Of a DNA stretch of 64,000 nucleotides, positions 1-9,197 are shown in pieces (position 1 is the first letter of the stretch; every line of letters begins with the position of its first letter). This stretch comes from Murimonas intestini (GTDB lineage Bacteria > Bacillota > Clostridia > Lachnospirales > Lachnospiraceae). The translations under genes were made by a program, and so were the position numbers. The DNA is taken from the NCBI RefSeq assembly GCF_024622195.1, contig NZ_JANKBI010000016.1, forward strand, positions 62,001-126,000, given 5' to 3'. The notes beneath the pieces were generated by a model. It had not been told where the DNA came from. It saw only the letters and a program-made list of their open reading frames with translations, and did not search any database.

Positions 1-1067
1 CTTATGAGAACCTACCGGATATTGTGCTGGTGGAGGATTACGAGATACAGGAATTTTTCCTGAAATATGAAGATGAATTCGCGGAACTGTCGGACGTTCT
101 GGATTACAGCGAGTTTATGGATTATAAGACAAGTCTTGTATCCAGGGAGGGCAGATGCTACGGCATCCCCTTTGACAGCGGCGCTGCTGTCATGTTTTAC
201 CGGCTGGACCTGATTGAGAAGGCAGGGTATAAGGAAGAGGATATGGAAGACCTGACATGGGAGAGATTTATTGAGATTGGAAAAGCAGTCAGGGAGAAGA
301 CAGGCGCCTATCTGCTGACAGTTGAGCCTAAGGATCTGGGGATCATCAGGATCATGCTCCAGAGTGCGGGAAAGTGGTATGTGGGACCAAATGGCACAGA
401 CGTGGATATAGAGGGAAATCAGGTCCTCAAGGATGCCATATGTATTTATAAGAAGCTTCTGGATGAGGGAGTGGCGTGTACTGCCCTGGGGTGGGATGAA
501 TTTGTCTCAGCATTTCAGAGCGGGAAGGTGGCCAGCGTAGTGTCGGGCTGCTGGATCGCGTCAACCATCCAGGAATCCGAAGAACAGGCTGGCTGCTGGA
601 GAGTGGCCAGGATCCCCAAAATGGGCAGCTGTCCTGAATCAGTGAATGCTTCCAATATAGGCGGGAGCAGCTGGTACCTGCTGAAAAATAAAGGCAATGT
701 GGAGGAGGCAAAGGAATTTATGGCAGGCACATTTGGGGAAAATAAGGAATTCCTCAATGAGCTTGTTGGTGAGATCAATCTTGTGAGCACCAGAAAGGAC
801 GCCGGAAGCCTTCCAAATTATCAGACACCGAACGAATACTTTGGTAACGAAGTGATCTTAAGGACATTTGCAAAAGTGGCTGAGGAAGTGCCGGGCGTAA
901 ATTACGGACTGAACACTTATGACGCAGAGGAACAGCTCTCCTCGGAACTGCAGTCCATCATAAACGGCAGTGATGTGGATGAAGCCCTGCACAGGGTACA
1001 GATCAAAGTTGTAAGCATTATAGGGGATGCCGCAGGGCATCCCCTTAAAATTTCCCAAATTTCTTAA
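1..1067 (+). CDS. Sugar ABC transporter solute-binding protein, 5' partial
   Basis: This is the C-terminal part of an extracellular carbohydrate-binding protein (bacterial SBP family 1). Its start lies before the window; the frame is open from base 3, so the GTG at 24 is an internal Val. It matches the next gene block for block (LPDIVLVEDY, GIPFDSGAA, DLTWERFIEIGKAV, NQVLKDAI, SVVSGCWIAS), so the two are tandem duplicates. The last 15 or so residues (IIGDAAGHPLKISQIS) have no counterpart in the paralogue and are encoded across a hairpin that looks like the gene's own terminator, suggesting loss of the original stop. It probably delivers sugar to the permeases at 2641-4370 or acts as an alternative receptor; ligand unknown. 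Confidence 0.85.
   Translation, partial: YENLPDIVLVEDYEIQEFFLKYEDEFAELSDVLDYSEFMDYKTSLVSREGRCYGIPFDSGAAVMFYRLDLIEKAGYKEEDMEDLTWERFIEIGKAVREKTGAYLLTVEPKDLGIIRIMLQSAGKWYVGPNGTDVDIEGNQVLKDAICIYKKLLDEGVACTALGWDEFVSAFQSGKVASVVSGCWIASTIQESEEQAGCWRVARIPKMGSCPESVNASNIGGSSWYLLKNKGNVEEAKEFMAGTFGENKEFLNELVGEINLVSTRKDAGSLPNYQTPNEYFGNEVILRTFAKVAEEVPGVNYGLNTYDAEEQLSSELQSIINGSDVDEALHRVQIKVVSIIGDAAGHPLKISQIS
1023..1044 (+). terminator. Hairpin overlapping the end of the first SBP gene
   Basis: GGGGATGCC and GGCATCCCC form a 9-bp GC-rich stem around a short loop, followed by TTAAAATTT. The hairpin lies inside the reading frame of the upstream gene. It would separate that gene from the second SBP gene. The T-run is weak, so termination may be partial. 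Confidence 0.55.
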
Positions 1068-1104
1068 AATATTTCTAGTACTAATTCCAGATTCTTAAAA
1101 TATT
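1061..1104 (+). promoter_or_regulatory. Direct repeats upstream of the second SBP gene
   Basis: TTCTTAAAATATT occurs at 1061-1073 and again at 1092-1104, on the same face of the helix (31 bp apart, about three turns). Paired direct repeats of this kind are typical binding sites for AraC-type regulators, and a YesN regulator is encoded at 4521. A clear -35/-10 pair could not be assigned between here and 1224. Confidence 0.35.
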
Positions 1105-1223
1105 AAAAATTTCTGCAAACATATTCCTAAAGAAAAACAACCCCCCTGTGATAAGATAATTTCAACAAAACAAAGAGCACTAAGGTGCAGATGAAATTTC
1201 TGGTTTTTAAAAGGAGGACAAAA

Positions 1224-2528
1224 ATGAAGGTTAAAAAAGTGTTGGCAGTCATGATGGCAGGTACAATGGCAATGGGTATTGCAGTGTGTTCTGATGCAGG
1301 GCTCGGAACAGTAAAGGCTGCAGATGATGCATCAGACAAGACCCTCACAATATGGGCCTGGGATGAAGCATTTAATATTGTGGCGGCAAATGAGGCAAAA
1401 GAGATCTATCAGAAAGAGAATCCTGATGCAGAGGTAAATGTAGTGACTATGGCCCAGGATGATATTGTGGCAAAACTTAATACAAGCCTTTCCTCACAGT
1501 CGTATGACGGACTTCCTGATATTGTACTGATTGAAGACTACAAGGCACAGGGTTACCTGACCGCTTATACAGATGAATTTGCGGAGCTGGATGACGTGGC
1601 AAAGCCGGATGATTTTGCAGCCTATAAGACAGGAGTTAACCAGGCAGACGGCAAGATGTATGGAATCCCCTTTGACAGCGGTGTCGCAGCTACCTTCTAC
1701 AGGACAGATTATATTGAAGAGGCAGGATATACACAGGAAGATATGCAGGATCTTACCTGGGAAAAATATATTGAGATAGGTAAAGCAGTCAAGGAAAAAT
1801 GCGGAGTAGATATGTGTACATTAGATCCCAGCGATATCGGACAGATACGTATGATGATGCAGAGCGCCGGAAGCTGGTACACAGATGCGGAGGGGAAAGT
1901 ATCTATCGAAGATAACCAGGCCCTCAAGGATGCTGTTACAGAATACAAGAATCTGGTAGATGCAGGCATTACAAAGCAGGTAGCTGACTGGGATCAGTTC
2001 GTAGGAGCATTTAATAACGGGGAAGTGGCTTCAGTTGTAACAGGATGCTGGATAGCACCTTCTATCCAGAAGGCAGAAGACCAGAGCGGAAAATGGGCAG
2101 TAGCTCCATTCCCGAAAATGGAGATCAACGATGCTTCCATCAATGCTTCTTCTATAGGCGGTGCAGGATGGTATGTGCTGAAAAACGTTGGACATGAAGA
2201 GCTGGCAAAAGATTTCCTGGCAAAGACATTTGCAGGCAACGTAGACCTTATGAACCAGCTTGTTAAGGATATTACGCTGGTCAGCACTCTGAATACGGCA
2301 TCAGAAGCCCCGAACTATTCAGAAGGCTCAGAGTTCTTCGGAGGACAGAAGATTTTTGATGATTTCTCTAACTGGACAAAAGAAGTGCCAAGCGTTAACT
2401 ATGGAATGCACACTTATGCTATTGAAGACATTATGACTGAAGCTGTACAGGCTATCGTTGGAGGAGCTGATATGGACTCCGTCCTGGGAGATTATCAGAT
2501 CCAGGCAGAGGCAGCAGTAGCACAGTAG
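1224..2528 (+). CDS. Sugar ABC transporter solute-binding protein
   Basis: Secreted SBP family 1 protein of 434 residues. The ATG at 1224 follows AAAAGGAGGACAAAA; a GTG at 1185 in frame has no ribosome site and would lengthen the signal. The N-terminus has two lysines, a hydrophobic stretch of about 20 residues, and a likely signal peptidase I site near TVKAA-DD. A Cys lies in the signal region, but IAVC is a poor lipobox. It is the first gene of an SBP-permease-permease set; a terminator-like hairpin follows, as is common for raising binding-protein over permease expression. The ligand is probably a mono- or oligosaccharide. Confidence 0.9.
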   Translation: MKVKKVLAVMMAGTMAMGIAVCSDAGLGTVKAADDASDKTLTIWAWDEAFNIVAANEAKEIYQKENPDAEVNVVTMAQDDIVAKLNTSLSSQSYDGLPDIVLIEDYKAQGYLTAYTDEFAELDDVAKPDDFAAYKTGVNQADGKMYGIPFDSGVAATFYRTDYIEEAGYTQEDMQDLTWEKYIEIGKAVKEKCGVDMCTLDPSDIGQIRMMMQSAGSWYTDAEGKVSIEDNQALKDAVTEYKNLVDAGITKQVADWDQFVGAFNNGEVASVVTGCWIAPSIQKAEDQSGKWAVAPFPKMEINDASINASSIGGAGWYVLKNVGHEELAKDFLAKTFAGNVDLMNQLVKDITLVSTLNTASEAPNYSEGSEFFGGQKIFDDFSNWTKEVPSVNYGMHTYAIEDIMTEAVQAIVGGADMDSVLGDYQIQAEAAVAQ

Positions 2529-2541
2529 AAATAATATAGCG

Positions 2542-2575
2542 GGGGCGCGCCGAAACGGCGCACCCTTTTATCTTG
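2542..2575 (+). terminator. Intercistronic attenuator hairpin
   Basis: GGGGCGCGCCG, loop AAA, CGGCGCACCC, then TTTTAT. It lies between the binding-protein gene and the permease genes and probably lets only part of the transcripts through. Confidence 0.75.
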
Positions 2576-2580
2576 AAAGC

Positions 2581-2636
2581 AGATAAAGCCTCCCGCGGAT
2601 TGCAGAGGCATTCTTGAAATTTCAGAAGGAGAAAGC
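2581..2636 (+). other. Leader-like motif, copy A
   Basis: The stretch AGATAAAGCCTCCCGCGGAT, then TGCAGAGGC and ATTCTTGAAATTT, ends at the ribosome site of the permease gene (AGAAGGAG). The same blocks, AGATAAAG-nCTCC-GGATTGCAGAGGC and TTCTT(G)AAATTT, recur at 44349-44470, and partly at 42574-42668. This suggests a conserved 5' leader or insertion-prone unit rather than chance. I cannot match it to a named RNA family. Confidence 0.4.
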
Positions 2637-2640
2637 CATT

Positions 2641-3528
2641 ATGTATAAATCACACAGCAGTGTACAGATGCGTCAAAACCGCAGATCCTGGCTGTTTATC
2701 ATTCCAAGTATGGCCCTGATCATTGCATTTGTATTCTATCCCATGGTTCAGGCATTTTTTACATCGCTCCAGACCGGAATGGCAAATAATCTGAGCTTTT
2801 CCGGAGCTGCAAACTATGAGAGGCTTCTGACAGACTCCACCTTTAAAAAGGCCCTGTTTAACACAGTGCTTTATCTTGTCATCCAGGTTCCGATCATGAT
2901 TATCCTGGCCCTTGTCATTTCCTCTATGCTGAACAATAAGAAACTGAAGTTCAGAGGTTTTTTCAGGACAGCCATTTTTCTTCCATGTGTGACATCTCTG
3001 GTGGCATATTCTATTATCTTTAAGAGCCTGTTTGCCACAGATGGATTTGTAAATGCCATCCTCATGAACCTGCATATTATTTCCAATCCCATAGCCTGGA
3101 TCACAGATCCTGTTTTTGCCAGAGTACTTATCATTATCGCAATAACATGGAGGTGGACAGGATATAATATGGTGTTTTATCTGTCAGGCCTGCAGAGCAT
3201 AGATGATTCAATTTATGAAGCAGCTTCCATAGACGGGGCAAATGGATTCCAGAAATTTAAATCAATTACCCTGCCGCTGTTAAAGCCGATTATCCTGTTT
3301 ACTACAATTAATTCCACCATCGGAACCCTGCAGCTGTTTGACGAGACTGTGAATATCACAAACGGAGGACCTGCGAATGCCACGATCACAATTTCCCAGT
3401 ATATCTATAATCTGCTGTTCAAATACCAGCCCAACTTCGGCTATGCGGCAGCTGTATCATATGTCATAGTTGTATTGATCGTGATTCTGTCCTTTATTCA
3501 GATGAAAGTAGGTGACGACAAAGAATGA
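2641..3528 (+). CDS. Sugar ABC transporter permease, MalF/UgpA type
   Basis: Inner-membrane permease of 295 residues, the usual size for the family. The ATG at 2641 has AGAAGGAG 7 bases upstream; the longer in-frame TTG start at 2614 is rejected because it covers the ribosome site. There are about six hydrophobic helices, and the EAA loop is seen as YEAASIDGANGFQKFKSITL, the contact site for the ATPase. Its stop overlaps the next permease (ATGA). No ATPase gene lies nearby, so a shared MsmX-type ATPase probably powers it. Confidence 0.93.
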   Translation: MYKSHSSVQMRQNRRSWLFIIPSMALIIAFVFYPMVQAFFTSLQTGMANNLSFSGAANYERLLTDSTFKKALFNTVLYLVIQVPIMIILALVISSMLNNKKLKFRGFFRTAIFLPCVTSLVAYSIIFKSLFATDGFVNAILMNLHIISNPIAWITDPVFARVLIIIAITWRWTGYNMVFYLSGLQSIDDSIYEAASIDGANGFQKFKSITLPLLKPIILFTTINSTIGTLQLFDETVNITNGGPANATITISQYIYNLLFKYQPNFGYAAAVSYVIVVLIVILSFIQMKVGDDKE

Positions 3529-4370
3529 GTAAGAAAGCAAAAGCATCAAATGCAGTCCAGTATGTGATCCTGACGATCTTGTCAGTTGTTTCAGTATTTC
3601 CTTTTCTGTGGATGATCATTGCAGCTACCAACAAGTCAGTGGATGTGACAAAAGGGACTTTGATACCGGGTACATATTTCTTTGAGAACCTGAAGGCGCT
3701 GCTGGCCTCTGATCTCCAGTACCTGAATGCATTTAAAAATTCACTTGTCATTGCAGTCGTTACCACGGTACTTGCAATGCTGGTATCCTCGGCAGCCGGT
3801 TATGCTTTTGAAGTATATAAATCAAAAGGGAAAGACAGAGCTTTCAATATTATCCTGCTCTCCATGATGGTTCCGTTTGCGGCGCTCATGGTACCGCTGT
3901 TCCGGTTATTTTCTAAATTCGGAAACATTCCGGGGCTGAAACTGGTAGGATTAAATTCGCCGGGAGCAGTAGTTATAATTGCTGTTGCCACAGCGTTCCT
4001 TATTTTCTTTTTCAGGCAGAATACAAAGACATTCCCGAGGGAGCTGATAGAGGCAGCCAGGATAGACGGACTGGGTGAGTTTGGGATATTTACCAGGATA
4101 TTTATGCCCACAATGAAATCTACCTACGCGGCAGCTGTTGTTGTGACATTTATGACCAGCTGGAATAATTACCTGTGGCCCCTGATAGCACTGCAGTCCC
4201 CGCAGAAGAGGACCCTGCCGCTCATCATCTCGGCAATGGGGTCATCCTATACGCCTGATTATGGTATGATGATGACAGCAGTAGTTATCGCTACTCTGCC
4301 CACAGCGCTCATATTCTTCCTGATGCAGAAGCAGTTCGTGGCAGGTATGACAGGGTCTGTGAAAGGTTAA
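3525..4370 (+). CDS. Sugar ABC transporter permease, MalG/UgpE type
   Basis: Second membrane subunit, 281 residues, six predicted helices, overlapping the previous gene by four bases. The EAA loop IEAARIDGLGEFGIFTRIFM and the C-terminal FVAGMTGSVKG are typical of the MalG group. It forms a heterodimer with the product of 2641-3528. A long hairpin follows the stop codon and closes the operon. Confidence 0.94.
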   Translation: MSKKAKASNAVQYVILTILSVVSVFPFLWMIIAATNKSVDVTKGTLIPGTYFFENLKALLASDLQYLNAFKNSLVIAVVTTVLAMLVSSAAGYAFEVYKSKGKDRAFNIILLSMMVPFAALMVPLFRLFSKFGNIPGLKLVGLNSPGAVVIIAVATAFLIFFFRQNTKTFPRELIEAARIDGLGEFGIFTRIFMPTMKSTYAAAVVVTFMTSWNNYLWPLIALQSPQKRTLPLIISAMGSSYTPDYGMMMTAVVIATLPTALIFFLMQKQFVAGMTGSVKG

Positions 4371-4398
4371 CAATATTGCGGATATAAACTTGACTACA

Positions 4399-4449
4399 GT
4401 CAGGGGCGAAAAGATGGGCGTCACAGATGCCATCCTTTTTGCCCCTGAC
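4399..4449 (+). terminator. Long hairpin after permease operon
   Basis: GTCAGGGGCGAAAAGATGG pairs with CCATCCTTTTTGCCCCTGAC almost throughout around a 12-base loop. No T-run follows, so it may act through the A/T bulge or as an RNA-stabilising 3' hairpin. Confidence 0.6.
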
Positions 4450-4520
4450 TTACTTTGGGATTGACTTACAGTGTAAAAAGCAGTTTAATAAATATAAATA
4501 TTTGGGATGAGGTGAGTGAC

Positions 4521-6053
4521 GTGGGGGATTTATGCAGGATCGCCATTGTGGATGATGAATTTATAATGCGCCAGGGGATCAAGCATATGCTGGACTGGGA
4601 AAAAGAAGGGTTTGAGATAGCGGGCGAGGCGTCCAATGGGAAAGAAGGGCTGGAACTTATCAGGAGGACCCAGCCCCACATCCTTCTCTGCGATATTGTG
4701 ATGCCTGTTATGGATGGACTGGATCTGGTAAAAATAGTTCATACAGAATTTGCAGATATGCAGATCATTATTTTGAGCGGATATGATGATTTTAAATATG
4801 TAAAGGAAACACTGTTAAATGGGGCAGCGGATTATATACTTAAACCGGCGCTAAGCCCCCGGGACCTTCTGAAATCTATACAGAAAGCGGCTGAGCGGAT
4901 TCCCGGCCTGCAGCTGAAGAGGAGGAAGGCCTCCAGCCTGGAATCTGCAATTGAGAGATATCTTCTGGGGTATGAAGAGAAATTTGAATCTGCGGAGGCC
5001 GGAGTGTTTTTTACGGAGACTTATTTTTGCCTGCTGGGTTTTTCACTGGCGCTGCGGTCTGAGCGGAATCAGGACATGTCCAGGCTGCTGTATGAAAAGA
5101 CAGAGGACTGTCTGGAAAAAATGGATTACTGCAGGAGTATGAAGCTGCTGCTAAAAGAAGATTTTCTGTGTATTGTATTTAACTATAGTGCCAGGGATGC
5201 TGCAAGAGTGAAAGAGGATATCAGGGATATGATGAACAGGCTGGCCCTGGTGCACAGAAAAGTATTCGCAGTTCTGGGGAGGCAGCGTACAGAGATAGCA
5301 GATCTTAAGGAGGATTATGTAAAGGATATTTTCCCGGGAGCTGACCAGGGCTTTTATTTCAGGGGTGAACCTCTGAAACTGGCGGGAGAGAAAAACGGGA
5401 CGCAGAGGGAACCGGACAGGTTTGATTTTAATAAATTTGCAAACAGGCTGAATGGAAAACAGTATGAGGAGGCAGTCTTTATGCTGCACGATTATATTAT
5501 CCATGCCCTGGAATGCCGTGTGCCGGAGTATAAACTTAAAAACCTTACAAAGAATCTGCTTTACAACGTGCTTTCCAGTATGTCAGGGGACAGGCAGCAG
5601 TATGACAGGATGAGAAATGAGTACTTCAGAAAGATAGAAGGCGCGGATTATGCGGAGGAGTTCAGGGCAGTCTTTGAGCAGCTGACAGAGGAGCTGGCCA
5701 GGGGAAGGCAGAAGGACGATGCAGATTCTACGATCAGCAGGATACTGGAATATATAGAGGCAAATTATGAAAAGGACCTGGATCTTGCGGATGTGGCAGG
5801 AGTATTTGGATTCAACTATAATTATTTCTCTGCCTATTTTAATTCACATATTGAAGAAGGTTTCAGTGAGTACCTGAACAGGATCAGGATAGAAAAAGCA
5901 TGCAGGCTCCTGGAGGAAGGAAACTGCCCTATTTCTCATATCAGCGGCATGGTAGGGTATTCAGACCACAGTTATTTCTGCAGGGTGTTCAAACGTTTTG
6001 CCGGCGTCACACCAAGTGCATACAGGCGCAGCAGAAACAGGGAGGTGCGATGA
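4521..6053 (+). CDS. YesN-type response regulator, receiver plus AraC domain
   Basis: Cytosolic DNA-binding regulator, 510 residues from the GTG at 4521, which has GAGGTGA five bases upstream; the frame is open further 5' but without a ribosome site. The receiver domain spans residues 5-125, with acidic pair D11/D12, phospho-acceptor Asp58 in LLCDIVMPVMDG and the conserved Lys in YILKPA. A middle region follows, then an AraC-type double helix-turn-helix over the last 100 residues (ISHISGMVGYSDHSYFCRVF). Its stop overlaps the start of the cognate kinase. It probably activates the adjacent ABC transporter operon. Confidence 0.92.
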   Translation: MGDLCRIAIVDDEFIMRQGIKHMLDWEKEGFEIAGEASNGKEGLELIRRTQPHILLCDIVMPVMDGLDLVKIVHTEFADMQIIILSGYDDFKYVKETLLNGAADYILKPALSPRDLLKSIQKAAERIPGLQLKRRKASSLESAIERYLLGYEEKFESAEAGVFFTETYFCLLGFSLALRSERNQDMSRLLYEKTEDCLEKMDYCRSMKLLLKEDFLCIVFNYSARDAARVKEDIRDMMNRLALVHRKVFAVLGRQRTEIADLKEDYVKDIFPGADQGFYFRGEPLKLAGEKNGTQREPDRFDFNKFANRLNGKQYEEAVFMLHDYIIHALECRVPEYKLKNLTKNLLYNVLSSMSGDRQQYDRMRNEYFRKIEGADYAEEFRAVFEQLTEELARGRQKDDADSTISRILEYIEANYEKDLDLADVAGVFGFNYNYFSAYFNSHIEEGFSEYLNRIRIEKACRLLEEGNCPISHISGMVGYSDHSYFCRVFKRFAGVTPSAYRRSRNREVR

Positions 6054-7810
6054 GGAGAGGACTGCATCTAAACAGCATGGTAGTGCGGATATTGTGTACA
6101 GTGGCCCTGGGGGTGCTGTCTGCCGCCGCCATCATCAGTGCAATTGTAATTCATATATCTACAGATATTTTTGTGGATACGTATGGAAAGTCACAGGAAC
6201 AGGTGTTCCGGCAGATTGAAAATGATCTGAATGATTTTCACGAAAATCTTATGAAAATCGTAAATGCCGTGGATTCCAGCTGGGCCTTTCACCTGTATCT
6301 GGAGGACGGGGAACAGGAGCCGGCTCTCTCCTTTCAGACAGTATATCAGATGGACTCGGATCTGGAAAAGGCGATTCCTTCAAATATTAATGATATCAGT
6401 GTCATGGTAATTGGGATGAACCAGAAGAGCTATATAAACAGGGCAGAGACAATTACAACCCCAAAGGGGGAAATACTTGCCGGTGAAGCGGCCGTGAAGG
6501 CACTGGATAATCCTGACTCCATCCAGTATTATATGGCTGAGAACGGCTATACGTCCACAACAAAGGAGAGCAGGGTCCTTATGGCTGTAAAGGCTTTATG
6601 CTTTCTGGAATCTAAGGAGCCTTATGGCCTTGTATTTATAACTATTAAAGAAGAAGACTTTGAAAAATTTTATAAATTTTTTACCTCAGACGCAGCAGAA
6701 TTTTATTTGATCGATTCATCGGGAGAAGTGATATCTTCAAACGATAAGGAAGTGATAGGCAGGAGGGAAGAGAAGGATTACCTGGCAGAAGCTGCGGAGG
6801 CGGGGGTGCTGAGATACCAGACGAAAGAAGACGGCAGGCTTTTGACGGTCTTAAATACAGATATGCCTTACTTTGCATGCAGGGCCTATGGTGTCATTGA
6901 CAATGGAAAGGCTCTGGATAAACTGTACAATGCACCGCAGATTCTGCTGATCTGCGCAGTTATCGGAGCGGCAGTCATGGTGATAACACTCCTGGTAGTA
7001 CGGCAGACCACAAGGCCGCTGTCAGTTATGGTCAGGAAAATGTCAGGAGCTATTGACAAGGACCTGAAGGAGCATATGGATATAACAGGGTCCGAAGAGG
7101 TGCAGGAGCTGGCCAGGACATATAACCGCATGCTGGACGACCTGAACAGTTATATCACGAAACTGATGGAGATACAGAAGGAGAAGCGTAAGGCAGAGAT
7201 ATCGGCCCTTCAGATGCAGATCAACCCCCATTATATCTATAATACTCTGGCAAGCATTAAGTGGCTGATCTATGAAGGGGATACGGAGAAATCCACCAGG
7301 ACGATAGATGCATTTATTATGCTGCTCCGCAATACTATCAGCAATTCTGACGAGTTTATCACAGTGGGCCAGGAGATAGAGAACCTGAAAAATTATGTGC
7401 TGATCAATAATACAAGATATGGGGACAGGATCAAGGCAGAGTATTTTGTAGCGCCTGGCTGCCAGAACTGTATGATTCTGAAGCTGATCCTGCAGCCGTT
7501 TGTAGAAAATGCGTTTTTTCATGGCTTTCCGTCTGAGATGCCCGGCCATATACAAGTCTTTGCGGAGAGAGATGGAAGCAATCTGAGGATACAGATTGTG
7601 GATGACGGCGTAGGCATGGATCAGGGGCGCCTTAATGATCTGAAAGGAAAGAGGACAAAGACAGAGCATTTTACCGGCATAGGCGTAAATAATGTGGATG
7701 ACAGGCTGAAGCTGGTCTATGGGGCCGAGTACGGCATCAGCATAGACAGTACAATAAATGAAGGAACAACTGTAACCATAATTTTTCCGGCAGAGGAGTT
7801 TAAGGCATGA
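6050..7810 (+). CDS. YesM-type sensor histidine kinase
   Basis: Membrane sensor, 586 residues from the ATG at 6050 (GGAGGTGCG upstream; overlaps the regulator stop). TM1 is near residues 10-32, followed by an extracellular Cache-like sensing region of about 250 residues, TM2 near 300-320, and HAMP. The His_kinase block has phospho-acceptor His394 in INPHYIYN, and the ATPase has N-box PFVENAFFHG and G-box DDGVGM. It is expected to sense an external carbohydrate and phosphorylate the regulator encoded at 4521. Confidence 0.93.
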   Translation: MRRGLHLNSMVVRILCTVALGVLSAAAIISAIVIHISTDIFVDTYGKSQEQVFRQIENDLNDFHENLMKIVNAVDSSWAFHLYLEDGEQEPALSFQTVYQMDSDLEKAIPSNINDISVMVIGMNQKSYINRAETITTPKGEILAGEAAVKALDNPDSIQYYMAENGYTSTTKESRVLMAVKALCFLESKEPYGLVFITIKEEDFEKFYKFFTSDAAEFYLIDSSGEVISSNDKEVIGRREEKDYLAEAAEAGVLRYQTKEDGRLLTVLNTDMPYFACRAYGVIDNGKALDKLYNAPQILLICAVIGAAVMVITLLVVRQTTRPLSVMVRKMSGAIDKDLKEHMDITGSEEVQELARTYNRMLDDLNSYITKLMEIQKEKRKAEISALQMQINPHYIYNTLASIKWLIYEGDTEKSTRTIDAFIMLLRNTISNSDEFITVGQEIENLKNYVLINNTRYGDRIKAEYFVAPGCQNCMILKLILQPFVENAFFHGFPSEMPGHIQVFAERDGSNLRIQIVDDGVGMDQGRLNDLKGKRTKTEHFTGIGVNNVDDRLKLVYGAEYGISIDSTINEGTTVTIIFPAEEFKA

Positions 7811-8430
7811 GATATTATATAGCAGACCTGCATTTCTTTCACGGAGGGCTAAATGACCACATGGACATGCGCGGGTTCCCGGATGTGGGGACAATGAATG
7901 CGTATATGGTCAGCCAGTGGAATAAGAAAGTGCATAAGAAGGATGAAGTAGTGATACTGGGAGATCTCTCTTTCGGGAAGGGGGAGGAGACAAATGAAAT
8001 ATTACGGCAGCTGAAGGGGAAGCTGTATCTCATAGAGGGGAACCATGAGCGCTACCTGAAAGATAAAGAATTCCATGCGGACAGGTTTGAGTGGATAAAG
8101 CCTTACGCAGAGCTGCATGATAATAAGCGTAAGGTCGTGCTCAGCCATTATCCCATTTTCTGCTATAACGGACAATATAAGACGGATGATGAGGGCAGTC
8201 CCAGGACTTACATGCTGTATGGCCATGTGCATGATACCTTTGATGAGCGCCTTGTGGATGAATTTATTTCCATCACCAGGGCATCAGTGAAGAAACAGAT
8301 AGGCAGCAGTGAGGAAAAGCCTATACCCTGCAATATGATAAATTGTTTCTGTAAATTTTCAGATTATACGCCTTTGAGCCTGGATGAGTGGATCGCGCTG
8401 GATGAGAGGCGGAGGGGAGGAAGCAAATGA
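7807..8430 (+). CDS. Metallophosphoesterase
   Basis: Calcineurin-like phosphoesterase, 207 residues, probably cytosolic. The metal-binding motifs are in order: DLHFFH (residues 7-12), GDLS, GNHE, SHYP and GHVH. The family hydrolyses phosphomonoesters or diesters; the substrate here is not predictable. It overlaps the kinase stop by ATGA, so it is co-translated with the two-component system, an unusual partner for YesMN. Confidence 0.88.
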   Translation: MRYYIADLHFFHGGLNDHMDMRGFPDVGTMNAYMVSQWNKKVHKKDEVVILGDLSFGKGEETNEILRQLKGKLYLIEGNHERYLKDKEFHADRFEWIKPYAELHDNKRKVVLSHYPIFCYNGQYKTDDEGSPRTYMLYGHVHDTFDERLVDEFISITRASVKKQIGSSEEKPIPCNMINCFCKFSDYTPLSLDEWIALDERRRGGSK

Positions 8431-8879
8431 ATATGACGGAATTAAAGGAGCTGGGAGCCATCTGCCTGGAACGGATAACAGATGGTTTTGACAAGTATTC
8501 CTATGAAAGCAGATATATGGGCAGTCTGGAGGCTGCGGATGAGATCGGACGGCTGTGGGAGGAAAGAGGGAAGACAGGTGTTTATGCGGACTTCTATTAT
8601 TATGTCCTTTCAGATGAGTCCAGGGAAAAAGTGGATGAGATCCTGACTGACAGAGAGCGGGAATATTTAAGACAGATTGGCGCGGGCGGCCAGACAGAAA
8701 AAGATGACATTATATTTCCGCTGGACGAGACGCTGCTTTCCATAGTTACTAAACTGAATGCAGCCGGGATGCTGTTCTCCACAATATACTTTACAGGAGC
8801 TGCGGGCGAAAGAAGTACATGGTGGGGGAACTATAAGGAAGAATATATCATTTTTTCTGACAAGGAGAAACGTGTATGA
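8427..8879 (+). CDS. Conserved hypothetical protein
   Basis: Soluble, acidic protein of 150 residues with no signal peptide or membrane segment. I do not recognise the family. It overlaps the metallophosphoesterase gene (ATGA) and is itself overlapped by the next gene, so all three are in one translational chain after the YesM kinase. The strict overlap pattern and normal codon use support it being real. Confidence 0.75.
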   Translation: MNMTELKELGAICLERITDGFDKYSYESRYMGSLEAADEIGRLWEERGKTGVYADFYYYVLSDESREKVDEILTDREREYLRQIGAGGQTEKDDIIFPLDETLLSIVTKLNAAGMLFSTIYFTGAAGERSTWWGNYKEEYIIFSDKEKRV

Positions 8880-9121
8880 TGGGGCTGTTCCATTCTAAAA
8901 AGAAAGATATAAAAAAGAAACAGGAGACAGGAGAATTTGACCGGGAAAGGCAGATCCCTGTACTTCGGGCCAGTATCTGCACTGGCGAGAAAGTCGCGGG
9001 CTTCAAGGATAAAGACACGGGAAAGTTCGAAGAAGTCATGCTGATATCAGGGAAACATGATCTGGATGAATTCATGGAGACATACGGGATTTCAGAGGCA
9101 GAGATAAAAAAAGAGTGGTAG
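8876..9121 (+). CDS. Small conserved hypothetical protein
   Basis: 81 residues. The N-terminus is lysine-rich (SKKKDIKKK), followed by a compact domain beginning with PVLRASICTGEKVAGFKD. The start at 8876 overlaps the previous stop; a second ATG at 8879 is equally possible. It is last in the YesMN-phosphoesterase chain. Function unknown; similar short proteins occur in related clostridia, to my recollection. Confidence 0.7.
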   Translation: MMGLFHSKKKDIKKKQETGEFDRERQIPVLRASICTGEKVAGFKDKDTGKFEEVMLISGKHDLDEFMETYGISEAEIKKEW

Positions 9122-9197
9122 TGCGCGTCCCGAGACTGTAGCGTGAAGATAATGAAAGTGTATAAGTATATTGAAATTGTGGAAAAGGAGAAAGATT

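Noticed and set aside
1224..1320. Lipobox in the first complete SBP
   Set aside because: The Cys in GIAVC has Val before it, which signal peptidase II does not favour; an ordinary signal peptide cut near TVKAA is more likely.
2650..3075. Long minus-strand frame opposite the first permease
   Set aside because: Antisense shadow of a clear permease; no ribosome site and no protein-like features. The same applies to other antisense frames, such as 7043-7894, 28901-30058, 57590-58543 and 61780-62559.
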